A DNA stretch of 61,440 nucleotides from Chloroflexota bacterium (GTDB lineage: Bacteria > Chloroflexota > Dehalococcoidia > Dehalococcoidales > JACQON01), in contig JACQON010000010.1 in NCBI GenBank assembly GCA_016202545.1, positions 1 to 61,440 of the forward strand. Reading direction: 5' to 3'. This document shows, in pieces, positions 23,642 to 31,418 of this stretch (position 1 is the stretch's first letter; each line of letters begins with the position of its first letter). A program made the translations under genes and the position numbers. The notes below the pieces were generated by a model that saw only the letters and a program-made list of their open reading frames with translations, ran no database searches and was not told the DNA's origin.

Positions 23642-23955
23642 CAGTCCGGCCTCTCAAACATGGCGTCGTTCCAGCGCCGCCACTTCTTCTCCTGGGTTTC
23701 GGCATATCTGGTTGCCGCCTTCTCCGAAGCTTGCTTTTGCCACGGCGGCAGGTCCGACCAGTCACGGTCCGGGGAGCTCGCTCCCGTGGCATCTCGCAGC
23801 AGCAACGCCTGTTTCTTATTAGCCGGCTGGCTCAGCACATATCCCGTGCAGAGCAGCCAGACGAACAGCGCCACGCGCACGAAATAGAAAATATCACCGG
23901 CTTGTAACGAGCTTGCCGAAGCCGAGCTTCCCGTACCGGTAGGCTGGTAGGTCAC
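23641..23955 (-). CDS. Small single-pass membrane protein
   Basis: 104 aa from a GTG coupled to the preceding stop (GAGTGA). A polar N-terminus precedes one hydrophobic helix (FYFVRVALFVWLLCTGYVL), then a charged Trp-rich region (WSDLPPWQKQASEKAATRY). No family recognised. It is the last gene before the AbrB-like regulator. Confidence 0.6.
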   Translation of the reverse strand: MTYQPTGTGSSASASSLQAGDIFYFVRVALFVWLLCTGYVLSQPANKKQALLLRDATGASSPDRDWSDLPPWQKQASEKAATRYAETQEKKWRRWNDAMFERPD

Positions 23956-24233
23956 TCCACGATCTCCACTTTGAAGCCCAGTGCCTGGAAGCCGCGAGAC
24001 AGCATTTCGGTCCAGGTTTCAACGGCTCCCTTAACCGTTTCCTCCACTTTGGCGTCATCGGAACGGCCGACCTCCAGGTGCATGCCCCTTTCCGTCTTCT
24101 CCAGTGTGACTGTGACCCGGCCAATCGCTTCCCTCATCTCCGGAGGCGCCTGGGCAACCTTCTGGACAATCATGTTGAATACCATGTCCATGGCCTGCGG
24201 GTTCGCCATCATGTTCTGTAACTGATCTAACAT
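23952..24233 (-). CDS. Unknown small acidic protein
   Basis: 93 aa, AAGGAGGAAAGTAAG before the ATG. The N-terminus is Met/Gln-rich (MLDQLQNMMANPQAMDMVFN), followed by an alpha/beta-looking stretch (IGRVTVTLEKTERGMHLEV) and VEETVKGAVETWTEMLSRGF. No known domain. It overlaps the start of the next membrane protein, so the two are co-translated. Confidence 0.6.
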   Translation of the reverse strand: MLDQLQNMMANPQAMDMVFNMIVQKVAQAPPEMREAIGRVTVTLEKTERGMHLEVGRSDDAKVEETVKGAVETWTEMLSRGFQALGFKVEIVE

Positions 24234-24234
24234 C

Positions 24235-25050
24235 TTACTTTCCTCCTTCTATTTCACTTCGTTTACGGTGCGTAATGGGTGGCGGCTGCCACTGCTGGGC
24301 CGGCGCTCCGCCCGCCGCCTGTCCCGGCATACCCGCCATACCCGGCATGGTTATGCCAAACATCTGCATCATCTGCTGCATCGACTGCATCGAGTTAAGC
24401 ACCTGGCCGAGAGGGTTCTCCTCTTTACCGCCCATTGCCTGACGGATCTGGCCTATTGATTCGGTTATTTTGGCATTATTCTGGGTGATCACCTGGGCAA
24501 GCTGGGCAGCTGTCTCGTAGGCGGCCTTGTCGGCGATCTCCACGTTGGACTCTTTTGCCCGGTGCGCCGCGGCGTCCTGTTCCTCCCTGGTCTCCTTCAT
24601 CAGCCTGAGGATGGGTTCCATTCGCTTGGCGTCGGCCTCAGCAGTGCCCTTCTGCACATTGACCAGGTCCATGACCATGAGCATGGCTGCCCGGAACTTC
24701 ATGATCGCCCGCAGCTCGACTTCACCTTCTGGGGTGCCGCCCATGTACTGTCTGAGTACCTCTTCGGGGGCAATCATCTCCTCGCCGCCGCCCGTCTTGC
24801 GCACCATCGGGAATCGCCCCTTTGCCTTCTCTTCCTCATTTTCCTCTTCGCGGGCTCGCTTCAGTTCCTCACGGATAATCTCCCGCATTTCTGAGGCCGG
24901 CACCAGATCCTTGCTTTCTTCCGGAGGCTGCAATGTCTTAAGGGCGGCCTGTACCCTGCTTCGAGGCACTTCCAGTTGATCGGCTATATCACGCTGCGAT
25001 AACCCTTGTCCATTTAGTTCCTTTACCCGCTGTATGAATTGGTCGTCCAT
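24235..25050 (-). CDS. HTH protein with helical body and Met/Pro-rich tail
   Basis: 271 aa. The ATG at 25048-25050 is chosen because of GGAAAGGAGGGAAA upstream. A helix-turn-helix of the resolvase/sigma-like type is visible at residues 15-40 (GLSQRDIADQLEVPRSRVQA), then an acidic coiled-coil region (REELKRAREEENEEEKAKG). A long helical middle follows, and a Met-rich tail (SMQSMQQMMQMFGITMPGMA) ends the protein. It might couple DNA to the membrane or particle proteins that have related Met-rich tails; that is speculative. Confidence 0.65.
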   Translation of the reverse strand: MDDQFIQRVKELNGQGLSQRDIADQLEVPRSRVQAALKTLQPPEESKDLVPASEMREIIREELKRAREEENEEEKAKGRFPMVRKTGGGEEMIAPEEVLRQYMGGTPEGEVELRAIMKFRAAMLMVMDLVNVQKGTAEADAKRMEPILRLMKETREEQDAAAHRAKESNVEIADKAAYETAAQLAQVITQNNAKITESIGQIRQAMGGKEENPLGQVLNSMQSMQQMMQMFGITMPGMAGMPGQAAGGAPAQQWQPPPITHRKRSEIEGGK

Positions 25051-25064
25051 TTTCCCTCCTTTCC

Positions 25065-25160
25065 AACCACTGAAGCTAAATTGGCTTTTCCCTGGTTTAT
25101 CCATCGAGCCTGTGACTGCCGGCCAGTGGTCGAACCGCTGAAGCTAAATGGTTGGTTTTC
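25065..25160. repeat. Short direct repeat between two early genes
   Basis: ACCACTGAAGCTAAATTGGC starting near 25068 and ACCGCTGAAGCTAAATGGTT starting near 25135 form an imperfect direct repeat about 67 bp apart. It lies in the gap between the HTH protein gene and the next upstream gene. It could be an operator pair or simple duplication. Confidence 0.35.
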
Positions 25161-25168
25161 AACCACGT

Positions 25169-25522
25169 TCAGGACCCTGAATTCGTGGCTAAATCCCCTG
25201 GTCCCCGGTCACCCCCTCCGCTCTCCGTCTTAGCCTCTAGCGCCCACCTGAGGATGCCTATCCGGCTGGTCAATACCTCCCGGGCAAAACCACCCAGGGA
25301 GTTCTGCCACTGCGTGAACCACGTCTGGTCTTCGGCCGGCAGCAGCTCTACCATCACTTCAGTTTGGGTAAGGTCATTCATCATTTCCATGATTTCCCGC
25401 GGGAAGTACCGGCTCGTCCGCCTGAGCATCTCGTGGTTGTCGACCATCTTCCATGACTCCATTCCCTCCAGCATCGCCTCGTAGAACCTGAGTTTCTCCT
25501 TGATTTCCGTTTCACTTTTCAC
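25169..25522 (-). CDS. Unknown helical protein
   Basis: 117 aa from the GTG at 25520-25522, preferred because GGAGGTGAATCAA precedes it. The gene overlaps the end of the AAA+ gene by about 11 nt. It is mainly helical (EIKEKLRFYEAMLEGMESW ... ILRWALEAKTE). No known domain. The tight coupling to the AAA+ ATPase suggests a partner or adaptor. Confidence 0.55.
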   Translation of the reverse strand: MKSETEIKEKLRFYEAMLEGMESWKMVDNHEMLRRTSRYFPREIMEMMNDLTQTEVMVELLPAEDQTWFTQWQNSLGGFAREVLTSRIGILRWALEAKTESGGGDRGPGDLATNSGS

Positions 25523-26429
25523 TTGATTCACCTCCAATTAGTAATTTAATCGCCCTGTCTATGCCCAGCTGCGGCGCCAGCCTGGCGACGCGGATGGCGT
25601 CTCTGACGTCCTGGCTGACCCCGTCGAGACGCCGGGCCACCTCGTCGGCCAGGTCCTGCGGCAGCCCTTCGCGGCGGGACAGCACGCCCCTGACCACGAT
25701 GAGATAGTCGCCTCGGCTGTAGGCGGTCAGCATCCGAACGGCAAACCGCGACCTGAGCTCTGGCGAGAGCATGCTCAAGCGGTTGCTGGCAGCCACCACC
25801 CTCAGCTGGTTATGCAGGTTGAGCTCCCTGCCTCGCTTGGCGCGGACCAGTCGACCACCCTCCATTAAGGAGAGCAGGGCCGCGGTGTCAGCGGCATTCA
25901 TCTTGTCGAGCTCATCGATGAGCAGTATCTCGGGCTGCCTTTCGGCGACTACGTCCCACAGCCCGGCTTTAGAGGTGGCCGACCCGACCAGCCAGAGGGC
26001 TCTTTTCCCGGCCACCCGCTCGATGTCCCAGAGAAACAGGCTCTTGGCCAGGGCCGGTGGTCCGGCCAGGAGCACGTGCACAGGCTTTTCCGCGAGCAGG
26101 CAAGCCGTGAGCAATTCTTTGACATCCTCGTGGCCGACGATGTCCTCAAAGAGACCCCCGGTGGCAATCGGCTCGTTATTGGTTTGACCGGTTTCTTCGG
26201 GCTCTGCTCTCGCCATGAGTTCCTTCGCCGCCTCGCTCAGCCGGTATCCGGTGTAGGAGTTGGAGCGGAAGACGTTCTCCAGGTAGCCGTCCTTAAATAG
26301 TCGACTCAGGGTCGACGGCCAGATGCGCACGTGCCGCCACGACCAGCCGATGCGGTACTCTTTCTCCATGTCCGCCGAGTTTTCAAACTTCACTAGCCCG
26401 GTAAGCAGTTCAATATCACCCTCTTTCAT
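25512..26429 (-). CDS. AAA+ ATPase (MoxR/MCM/RuvB-like) with N-terminal winged helix
   Basis: 305 aa, GGAGGCGAATC before the ATG. A winged-helix-like N-terminus (STLSRLFKDGYLENVFRS ... YRLSEAAKELMA) precedes an AAA+ core starting IVGHEDVKELL. Walker A is GPPALAKS (about residue 120), Walker B is EILLIDELDK (about 168), and sensor 1 is RVVAASN, with an arginine in SPELRSRF. The insert before sensor 1 (GGRLVRAKRGRELNLHNQLR) fits the helix-2-insert/PS1BH clade of MoxR and MCM ATPases. It could load the replication protein or remodel particle proteins; it lies between replication genes and the late block. Confidence 0.8.
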   Translation of the reverse strand: MKEGDIELLTGLVKFENSADMEKEYRIGWSWRHVRIWPSTLSRLFKDGYLENVFRSNSYTGYRLSEAAKELMARAEPEETGQTNNEPIATGGLFEDIVGHEDVKELLTACLLAEKPVHVLLAGPPALAKSLFLWDIERVAGKRALWLVGSATSKAGLWDVVAERQPEILLIDELDKMNAADTAALLSLMEGGRLVRAKRGRELNLHNQLRVVAASNRLSMLSPELRSRFAVRMLTAYSRGDYLIVVRGVLSRREGLPQDLADEVARRLDGVSQDVRDAIRVARLAPQLGIDRAIKLLIGGESSEK

Positions 26430-26451
26430 GATTCGCCTCCTTCAGTACCTA

Positions 26452-26823
26452 TCATTGCCATCTCCTTTCTTTCGCTATTTGCTGGTAAGCCGCGATCATT
26501 ATCTGCAGCAGGAAATCGGTGCCCCTGACTCCGGCAGTGTCGGGGTGGAGCTTGATCAGTAGCTCACGATACCGTTTCTTTACTTCCTCATCGGTGGCTG
26601 TCTTCTCCAGTCCGAGCACCCGGTAGGGGTCAAGCCCGTCCTGCTGCCCCGGGAGTTTGGGAACTTGCGACGGGTCGATACCCAGGCTGCCAACGTAACG
26701 GAGGAAGCTTTCCGGGTCGAAGGCGGCACGGAGCAGCTCATCCATCCAGCGATGCACGTTCGAGCGCATTTCACCCAGAATCCGCTCCTGTTCTCTCAAT
26801 AGCCTTACGATGTCGTTATCCAT
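26452..26823 (-). CDS. J-domain (DnaJ-like) protein
   Basis: 123 aa from ATG 26821-26823; a GTG four codons upstream is an alternative. The C-terminal half is a J domain: DPYRVLGLEKTATDEEVKKR, then LLIKLHPDTAGV with the HPD tripeptide that stimulates DnaK. The N-terminal half is helical (VRLLREQERILGEMRSNVHR). There is no Gly/Phe or zinc region, so it is a specialised co-chaperone that may recruit host DnaK to the element's replication or assembly complexes. Confidence 0.85.
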   Translation of the reverse strand: MDNDIVRLLREQERILGEMRSNVHRWMDELLRAAFDPESFLRYVGSLGIDPSQVPKLPGQQDGLDPYRVLGLEKTATDEEVKKRYRELLIKLHPDTAGVRGTDFLLQIMIAAYQQIAKERRWQ

Positions 26824-26859
26824 GTTGTTCACCACCGGAAATGCCCGCCAGCCACTCAG

Positions 26860-27108
26860 TCATTTCGTCACCTCCTTCTTGAGCCAGCCCCTTTCCTCCG
26901 GCGGCACGGGCGGCCCCAGGGAGTCGTAATCAGGGCAGCTCTGGCAGACGTCGAAAGCCAGCCGCTGTCCCCTGGCCAGCCGTCTGATGTCCAGATGCCC
27001 GTTACCCGATTTAGACGACATGGGATGCCCTCTCCGGCAGTAAATCCAATCACCCGTAACCCGGGCATGCGAGCATTCGTAAAGCGTTCTTTTCTTCGTC
27101 TCTTTCAT
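26860..27108 (-). CDS. Small zinc-binding protein
   Basis: 82 aa from the ATG at 27106-27108, which overlaps the stop of the replication gene; GAGAGGCAAAG precedes it. Cys/His residues are spaced for one or two zinc sites: YECSHARVTGDWIYCRRGHP and FDVCQSCPDYDSLGPPV. No named family. It is coupled to the replication protein, so it may be a replication accessory factor. Confidence 0.65.
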   Translation of the reverse strand: MKETKKRTLYECSHARVTGDWIYCRRGHPMSSKSGNGHLDIRRLARGQRLAFDVCQSCPDYDSLGPPVPPEERGWLKKEVTK

Positions 27109-29471
27109 CTTTGCCTCTCTTCCAGCCATTCCCTGACGGTAGTCAGGTGGCGCTCATTTATCGCTCCACTACTCAGCATCCTCTCCAGGTCGAAACAGTT
27201 CTCGCCGGGACCGAGATGGATAATCGGCCTGCCTGCCTCTTGCCAGATGCTGAGGGCATCCTCGACAGTCATCCCCAACCAGGGCAGGTACCTGTCGTGA
27301 TTCTCCGTATCCAAAATAGTGTCCGATGTGTCCTTAGTGTCCGCCGTCACATCTGGACCAGCTTCAGAATTTGGCGGACACTTCGGCGGACACTTCGCTA
27401 AGCCGAGTTCTATAGTGTCCGCCTGTTTCGTATCTGGGGCGGACACTAAGGACACTTTGACCACTTCTGGCGGGGATACAGAAGGTTGGTGTTGCAATCC
27501 ATAAAGCGATGCCAGCTTGTTGACCCGCTCTTCATCCCAGCGGAGGATGCGTTGCCTCTCCTTACCCACCCTCTCCTTGATGAAACCCAGTTTCTTGGTA
27601 ACTCTCCCCACTTTATCGGCGCTCAGGTCGGCTGCCTCATCATCCGTCTGGCTGATGTGCTCGGCTATATTCTGGGAGGTAAGAGCGGTGCCTTCATCAT
27701 GGAGCTCAACTATGGCGGCCAGCACCTTGCCGTCATAGCTTTCACGGCGCCTTGTATAGAGACGCTCCTGGAGACGGTGGACAAAACCGGCCAGGGCCTC
27801 CGCCATCGACCGGTCGCCGTTGAGCATCGCCTTGAGAGGAATAAGTATTTCCTGGAGGCGAGGCTGTAGATTCGGCTCAAGGAGCTCGTTACCGAAGGTC
27901 TTTCCTTTCAGGTGGATCAGGTTGGCCAGCCGGAAGGTGAGCAGCTTTGCCCGTAAATCAGCTACCTCAGTATCGAAAGCGGGCGGCAGTATCCTCGGAA
28001 TCTCATCCCTGGTGAGCGGCATCATCTCAGCTGTCAGGCACCGGCTCTCCAGAGCCTCGTCTTTAAACGGGAAACGGGTGGAGATGAGCTTGGGACCGAA
28101 GACCTGGTAACTGCGGGGATACCACTTGCCATTCTCTTTATCGGCTCTTAATACCGGCATGCCCGGGCGGTAGCCGTTGTTCAAAAGCTTGACCATTTCC
28201 GACCAGGCAGCCGAGTCCTTGAAGTCAGCCTCGTCCAGCACCAGTGTTCCCCGAAACTGCTCCAGTATCCTGAAGATGGGCGCCGGGGTGGTGGCTCCCG
28301 AGGCGAAGATGGGCCGGAAGCAAATGGCGCCGGCCACCTGCAGAAACCTGGTCTTGCCGGTGCCCCAGTCACCGATGACCCGAAGGTAGGGGATTGAAGG
28401 GGCAAACTCGTAGACCCAGGTCAGCAGCACATAAAGAGAGGCGATCTCCTCGAAGTCCGCCGGCAGCTCCAGGTAGTGGTGAATGAAAGCCTGGATTTGA
28501 CTGAATAAACGAGATTGGGAATCGTAAGGAGTGGCCGTGCTGGCGAAGTGCACCACCTCACCGACCAGGGCGTCGTCTGTGGGAAGGTAAGTAACCTTGG
28601 CCGTATCATGCTGGTAGGCTTTTCTTATTGAGCCATTAAAGCCAATAATGAAGAAGCGCTCGCTATCGGTGACTACCATCTCTCCGACCGTCCCGTCGGG
28701 AAGAACAAAGCCGGAGACGTAACGCTCCCTGTCTCCTTTTTCCTCGGGCCTGAAATCGCCCGCCAGTCTCTCGGCATCCTGTAATGTGTAACGAAGCAGG
28801 TAATCATCGATGCCGGTCTTACTCTGTCCTTCAAGCTGGGGCAGCTGGATAACGTGAACCGTTGCCCCTTTGCGCTTGAGGTGCTCGCCGATGTGCTCCA
28901 GGGCTTTTCTGACCGGCTCTTTAGTGACGATATCGGAGTCAAAGGCAAGGTAAACAGTCCGGTTTTTCAGAGCAACATAGTCCCAGTCGGCCAGGAAAGT
29001 AATGCCGCCGAACTGGTTTTTGCCCTTGAATCCCCAGACGCCGGTGACAGAGATAGCGCAGGCACCTCTAGAGGCTAAGGCGTCAGCCTTTTTCGAGCCT
29101 TCAGTAATCCATAACGCAACCTGGGGATTGCCTATTATCTTCTGGCAGCGCGGAGGACAATCGAGGCGGTTCGAGGAGCCGGCCGGAGACTCATACTTGA
29201 CCGCTTTGCCGCGACCGCTCGTCCGGGCATGGTCGGGACGCAACTGGGACCCTGCGTCTTTGCCGTCTACCGACCAAAGGGGGATGAGGATACCGGGGAC
29301 TCGCTGCTGGGCAGGTGTGAAGCCGAGTTTTTCGAGCTCTGCCTTGCCCAGGACGCTCCGGTATCCCCGCTCTCTGATGATATCGACACCGATGCCGCTC
29401 CCCTCACTCAGGTGCTGGAAGTGGTTAGTCAGGAGCGCCGGCACAATCGCTGAAAAGACAGGATCAACCAT
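27105..29471 (-). CDS. Toprim (DUF3854)-helicase replication protein
   Basis: 788 aa, AAGGAGCAAC before the ATG. The N-terminal third is a DUF3854 Toprim-like domain with the acidic residues VALWITEGSKKADA and VYLAFDSD. The middle holds a P-loop helicase core: Walker A VIGDWGTGKT (about residue 365) and Walker B TLVLDEADF (about 410). The C-terminus looks like a winged-helix region. This primase-helicase layout is typical of plasmids, satellites and phages. A linker near the C-terminus (KCPPKCPPN, then DTKDTSDT) is encoded by a dense iteron array, so the gene may contain its own origin. The Rep core seems intact. Confidence 0.85.
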   Translation of the reverse strand: MVDPVFSAIVPALLTNHFQHLSEGSGIGVDIIRERGYRSVLGKAELEKLGFTPAQQRVPGILIPLWSVDGKDAGSQLRPDHARTSGRGKAVKYESPAGSSNRLDCPPRCQKIIGNPQVALWITEGSKKADALASRGACAISVTGVWGFKGKNQFGGITFLADWDYVALKNRTVYLAFDSDIVTKEPVRKALEHIGEHLKRKGATVHVIQLPQLEGQSKTGIDDYLLRYTLQDAERLAGDFRPEEKGDRERYVSGFVLPDGTVGEMVVTDSERFFIIGFNGSIRKAYQHDTAKVTYLPTDDALVGEVVHFASTATPYDSQSRLFSQIQAFIHHYLELPADFEEIASLYVLLTWVYEFAPSIPYLRVIGDWGTGKTRFLQVAGAICFRPIFASGATTPAPIFRILEQFRGTLVLDEADFKDSAAWSEMVKLLNNGYRPGMPVLRADKENGKWYPRSYQVFGPKLISTRFPFKDEALESRCLTAEMMPLTRDEIPRILPPAFDTEVADLRAKLLTFRLANLIHLKGKTFGNELLEPNLQPRLQEILIPLKAMLNGDRSMAEALAGFVHRLQERLYTRRRESYDGKVLAAIVELHDEGTALTSQNIAEHISQTDDEAADLSADKVGRVTKKLGFIKERVGKERQRILRWDEERVNKLASLYGLQHQPSVSPPEVVKVSLVSAPDTKQADTIELGLAKCPPKCPPNSEAGPDVTADTKDTSDTILDTENHDRYLPWLGMTVEDALSIWQEAGRPIIHLGPGENCFDLERMLSSGAINERHLTTVREWLEERQR
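27319..27455. repeat. Iteron array inside the replication gene (candidate origin)
   Basis: Eight copies of GTGTCC or its complement GGACAC lie within 137 bp: starts at 27319, 27328, 27337, 27373 (as GGCGGACAC), 27385 (GGCGGACAC), 27415 (GTGTCCGCC), 27438 (GGCGGACAC) and 27450. Five copies extend to the 9-mer GTGTCCGCC/GGCGGACAC. Both orientations occur. Iterons within or beside a rep gene are typical of initiator-dependent origins, so this is a strong origin candidate. Confidence 0.65.
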
Positions 29472-29507
29472 GTTGCTCCTTATTTCGGGATAAAGCTTTT
29501 AGCTAAA

Positions 29508-30488
29508 TTAGATGTGGTCGGCCTGGCGTTCCAGGGTCTTAAGAAAGTGCTCAAGAGGTTCGGTGCTAACCTGTGCCGGCGGAGTGAGCAGGTCGAAGTC
29601 GCTCAACCGGACGTCCAGCCGGTAGTTTCTCTTAAACCAGTCGGCTACCTGAGAGTCCCGGACATCAAGCTGCCAGACTCTGCTCTTCACCCTGTCCCAC
29701 AGGTCGATTAGCGCCTTATCGGTACTGATAGTATGGCCTGCCGGTTTTCCTGGTCTGAGCACTTCATCAGGAAATAGATCGTCCGGGGCTTCACTGTCCG
29801 GCGCCGGAAGAAGCAGCGCCCGTCCCGGCGGCATTTGAGCATACCTCTGGATCTCGGCCAGCGAATAGCGAGCGGAAAGATTCAGAACCCGGACAGTTTT
29901 CTTAATTCCCTCAGGTCGTACTTCCTGCTCAACCAATCTGAGGGAGAGGGGTATCATCGAAAGCCGGCCGCAGACGCCGCGGATGAGCTTCAGGGCGGAG
30001 TTGACTCGTACCATAGAATAGACAGAGCTCGTATCTAACTGGTAGACGCCCAGACCGGGACAATCGGGCAGCAGGAACTGGAGATTCATCACCCTGCGGC
30101 ACGGACCTTGCTGGTAATAGACGCACTTAGCAGGGTTGCAGGTGACTTCCCGCAGTTCAGTGCTTTCCGATTCCTGGCCAGCTTGATTGCTAGAGTGAAC
30201 ATCTGCTCTCGACACGGCAACGAGTCCGTCGCCGCGGCAGATGAGCGCTCTGGTTGCCGAGTAGCATCTCAGGTACTGGCTGGCCCACTGGGTCTCGTCT
30301 TCTGTAGGAAACATGACACGAAGCTCTTTCGGCTTTTCTCCGAAGACCTTCTTTACTTCGTCCGGACAGACGAAGTAATCTGTCGGTGAAGGATAGGGTA
30401 CACCATCATCTGTTTCCCTCTTTATCCCCAGCCTTATCTTTCCCAGGCGGGGAAGCCTTATGACCTCGCTTACTCCTTTTATTGGCAT
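29508..30488 (-). CDS. Gp3-like recombination directionality factor
   Basis: 326 aa from the ATG at 30486-30488 (TGGAGGTTAACT upstream). The N-terminus MPIKGVSEVIRLPRLGKIRL, then YPSPTDYFVCPDEVKKVFGE, RVMFPTEDETQW and GLGVYQLDTSSVYSMVRVNS, matches the phiC31 Gp3-like family (recombination directionality factor-like). A cysteine group (CNPAKCVYYQQGPC) suggests metal binding. Such proteins turn a large serine integrase from integration to excision. The partner integrase is at 32357-33985 in this element. Confidence 0.8.
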   Translation of the reverse strand: MPIKGVSEVIRLPRLGKIRLGIKRETDDGVPYPSPTDYFVCPDEVKKVFGEKPKELRVMFPTEDETQWASQYLRCYSATRALICRGDGLVAVSRADVHSSNQAGQESESTELREVTCNPAKCVYYQQGPCRRVMNLQFLLPDCPGLGVYQLDTSSVYSMVRVNSALKLIRGVCGRLSMIPLSLRLVEQEVRPEGIKKTVRVLNLSARYSLAEIQRYAQMPPGRALLLPAPDSEAPDDLFPDEVLRPGKPAGHTISTDKALIDLWDRVKSRVWQLDVRDSQVADWFKRNYRLDVRLSDFDLLTPPAQVSTEPLEHFLKTLERQADHI

Positions 30489-30630
30489 AGTTAACCTCCA
30501 TTTCATTCTCTTTATTTACTCCCGGTCCTGCCTCGCCGCGGTCTATCTCGCCCAGGTAAGCCCGGACGATCATCCTCGCCAGTATCCTCAGTCCGGTTTC
30601 ACGCTTGTTAGGTTTTGTTTCCGTTACCAT
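30406..30630 (-). CDS. Small basic early protein
   Basis: 74 aa, from an ATG inside the end of the Cro-like gene, overlapping the start of the directionality factor gene by 83 nt. The first half is helical (GLRILARMIVRAYLGEIDRG); the second is Lys/Gly-rich (KRSKRGHKASPPGKDKAGDK). The compact overlaps fit early phage-like gene packing. The C-terminal part could be spurious, so the call is cautious. Confidence 0.45.
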   Translation of the reverse strand: MVTETKPNKRETGLRILARMIVRAYLGEIDRGEAGPGVNKENEMEVNYANKRSKRGHKASPPGKDKAGDKEGNR

Positions 30631-30850
30631 TGCCGCATTCCTCAATAACAAACAGGTCGTCAAAGGTATAGCCGTTCAAGTGCTCCAGTATCGCCCGTCT
30701 CATTACCGCCGAAGGTTCTCTCTTGCCGTTGATAATGAAGGACATATGGCTCCGGGAAAAGCCGATCAACTCGGCTAAATCACGCTGGGAGAGATTCTTC
30801 TTAGATAGAGCAACTTCAAACGCATGTTGGTTTACCTTAACTCTAACCAT
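30608..30850 (-). CDS. Cro-like XRE-family HTH regulator
   Basis: 80 aa from the ATG at 30848-30850, preferred because GAGGTATATCA precedes it. The HTH is NLSQRDLAELIGFSRSHMSF followed by IINGKREPS. It is divergent from the repressor at 31016, with clustered GATAGC/GCTATC sites between, the usual layout of a lysogeny switch. It leads the leftward early operon. Confidence 0.75.
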   Translation of the reverse strand: MVRVKVNQHAFEVALSKKNLSQRDLAELIGFSRSHMSFIINGKREPSAVMRRAILEHLNGYTFDDLFVIEECGNGNGNKT

Positions 30851-30929
30851 TGATATACCTCTGTGGACGAACTGCTTACTGTAGTATACAATAGAGAGAT
30901 TAAAGGCTGTCAATAGTTTTGTGTCACTA

Positions 30930-30996
30930 TAGATAGCGTTTTGATAGCGGTTGTGTTTGACATTCTCCACAAAAGGTGCTATCATGGCTATCATGC
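30930..30996. promoter_or_regulatory. Divergent switch region: repressor promoter and GATAGC operators
   Basis: On the plus strand TTGACA (30957-30962), a 17-nt spacer and TATCAT (30980-30985) form a near-consensus promoter for the repressor operon. Two GCTATCAT copies (30978-30985, 30987-30994) overlap and follow the -10 box. Two GATAGCG copies in the opposite orientation lie at 30932-30938 and 30943-30949. Four half-sites around divergent promoters are typical operators for XRE repressor/Cro pairs. Confidence 0.7.
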
Positions 30997-31015
30997 CTGA
31001 AGGAGGTGAGACATT

Positions 31016-31411
31016 ATGGTGGAGAACTTCGGCGAATACCTGAGAACTCTGAGACTCGAAAAGAGGTATTCACTCAGGGAAGTTGAGCAGATGTCCGGGG
31101 TATCTAACTCATACCTGGGACTTATCGAGCGCGGTCAGCGTCCGATACCCGGCGCCGACATCCTCAAGAAGCTCGCACCCGTCTTTGACGTCCCGATAAG
31201 AGACATGCTGGCTGCTGCCGGTTATCTCAAGGTCGAAGACATTACCCTGAGTGAGGAGGATGAGGTGGAGATGGCTTTTCAATATGTGATGAATGACCCC
31301 AGGTATAAGTCGGGCACCCGGATAAAGGGAGGCATTAATACCGAGGTCAAACGTTTCGTAGTAGAGATGTACGAGAAGGCGACGGGGAAAAAGCTCTTGC
31401 CGGGAGGCTGA
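31016..31411 (+). CDS. XRE-family repressor
   Basis: 131 aa with GGAGGTGAGACATT before the ATG. A typical HTH spans residues 18-45 (YSLREVEQMSGVSNSYLGLI, then ERGQRPIPGADILKKLA). The C-terminal region is charged and may mediate dimerisation. The ImmA-like peptidase gene follows 7 bp downstream, which is the standard ImmR-ImmA arrangement: the peptidase cleaves the repressor when DNA damage or another signal appears. It probably keeps the element silent. Confidence 0.85.
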   Translation: MVENFGEYLRTLRLEKRYSLREVEQMSGVSNSYLGLIERGQRPIPGADILKKLAPVFDVPIRDMLAAAGYLKVEDITLSEEDEVEMAFQYVMNDPRYKSGTRIKGGINTEVKRFVVEMYEKATGKKLLPGG

Positions 31412-31418
31412 CCTCACA

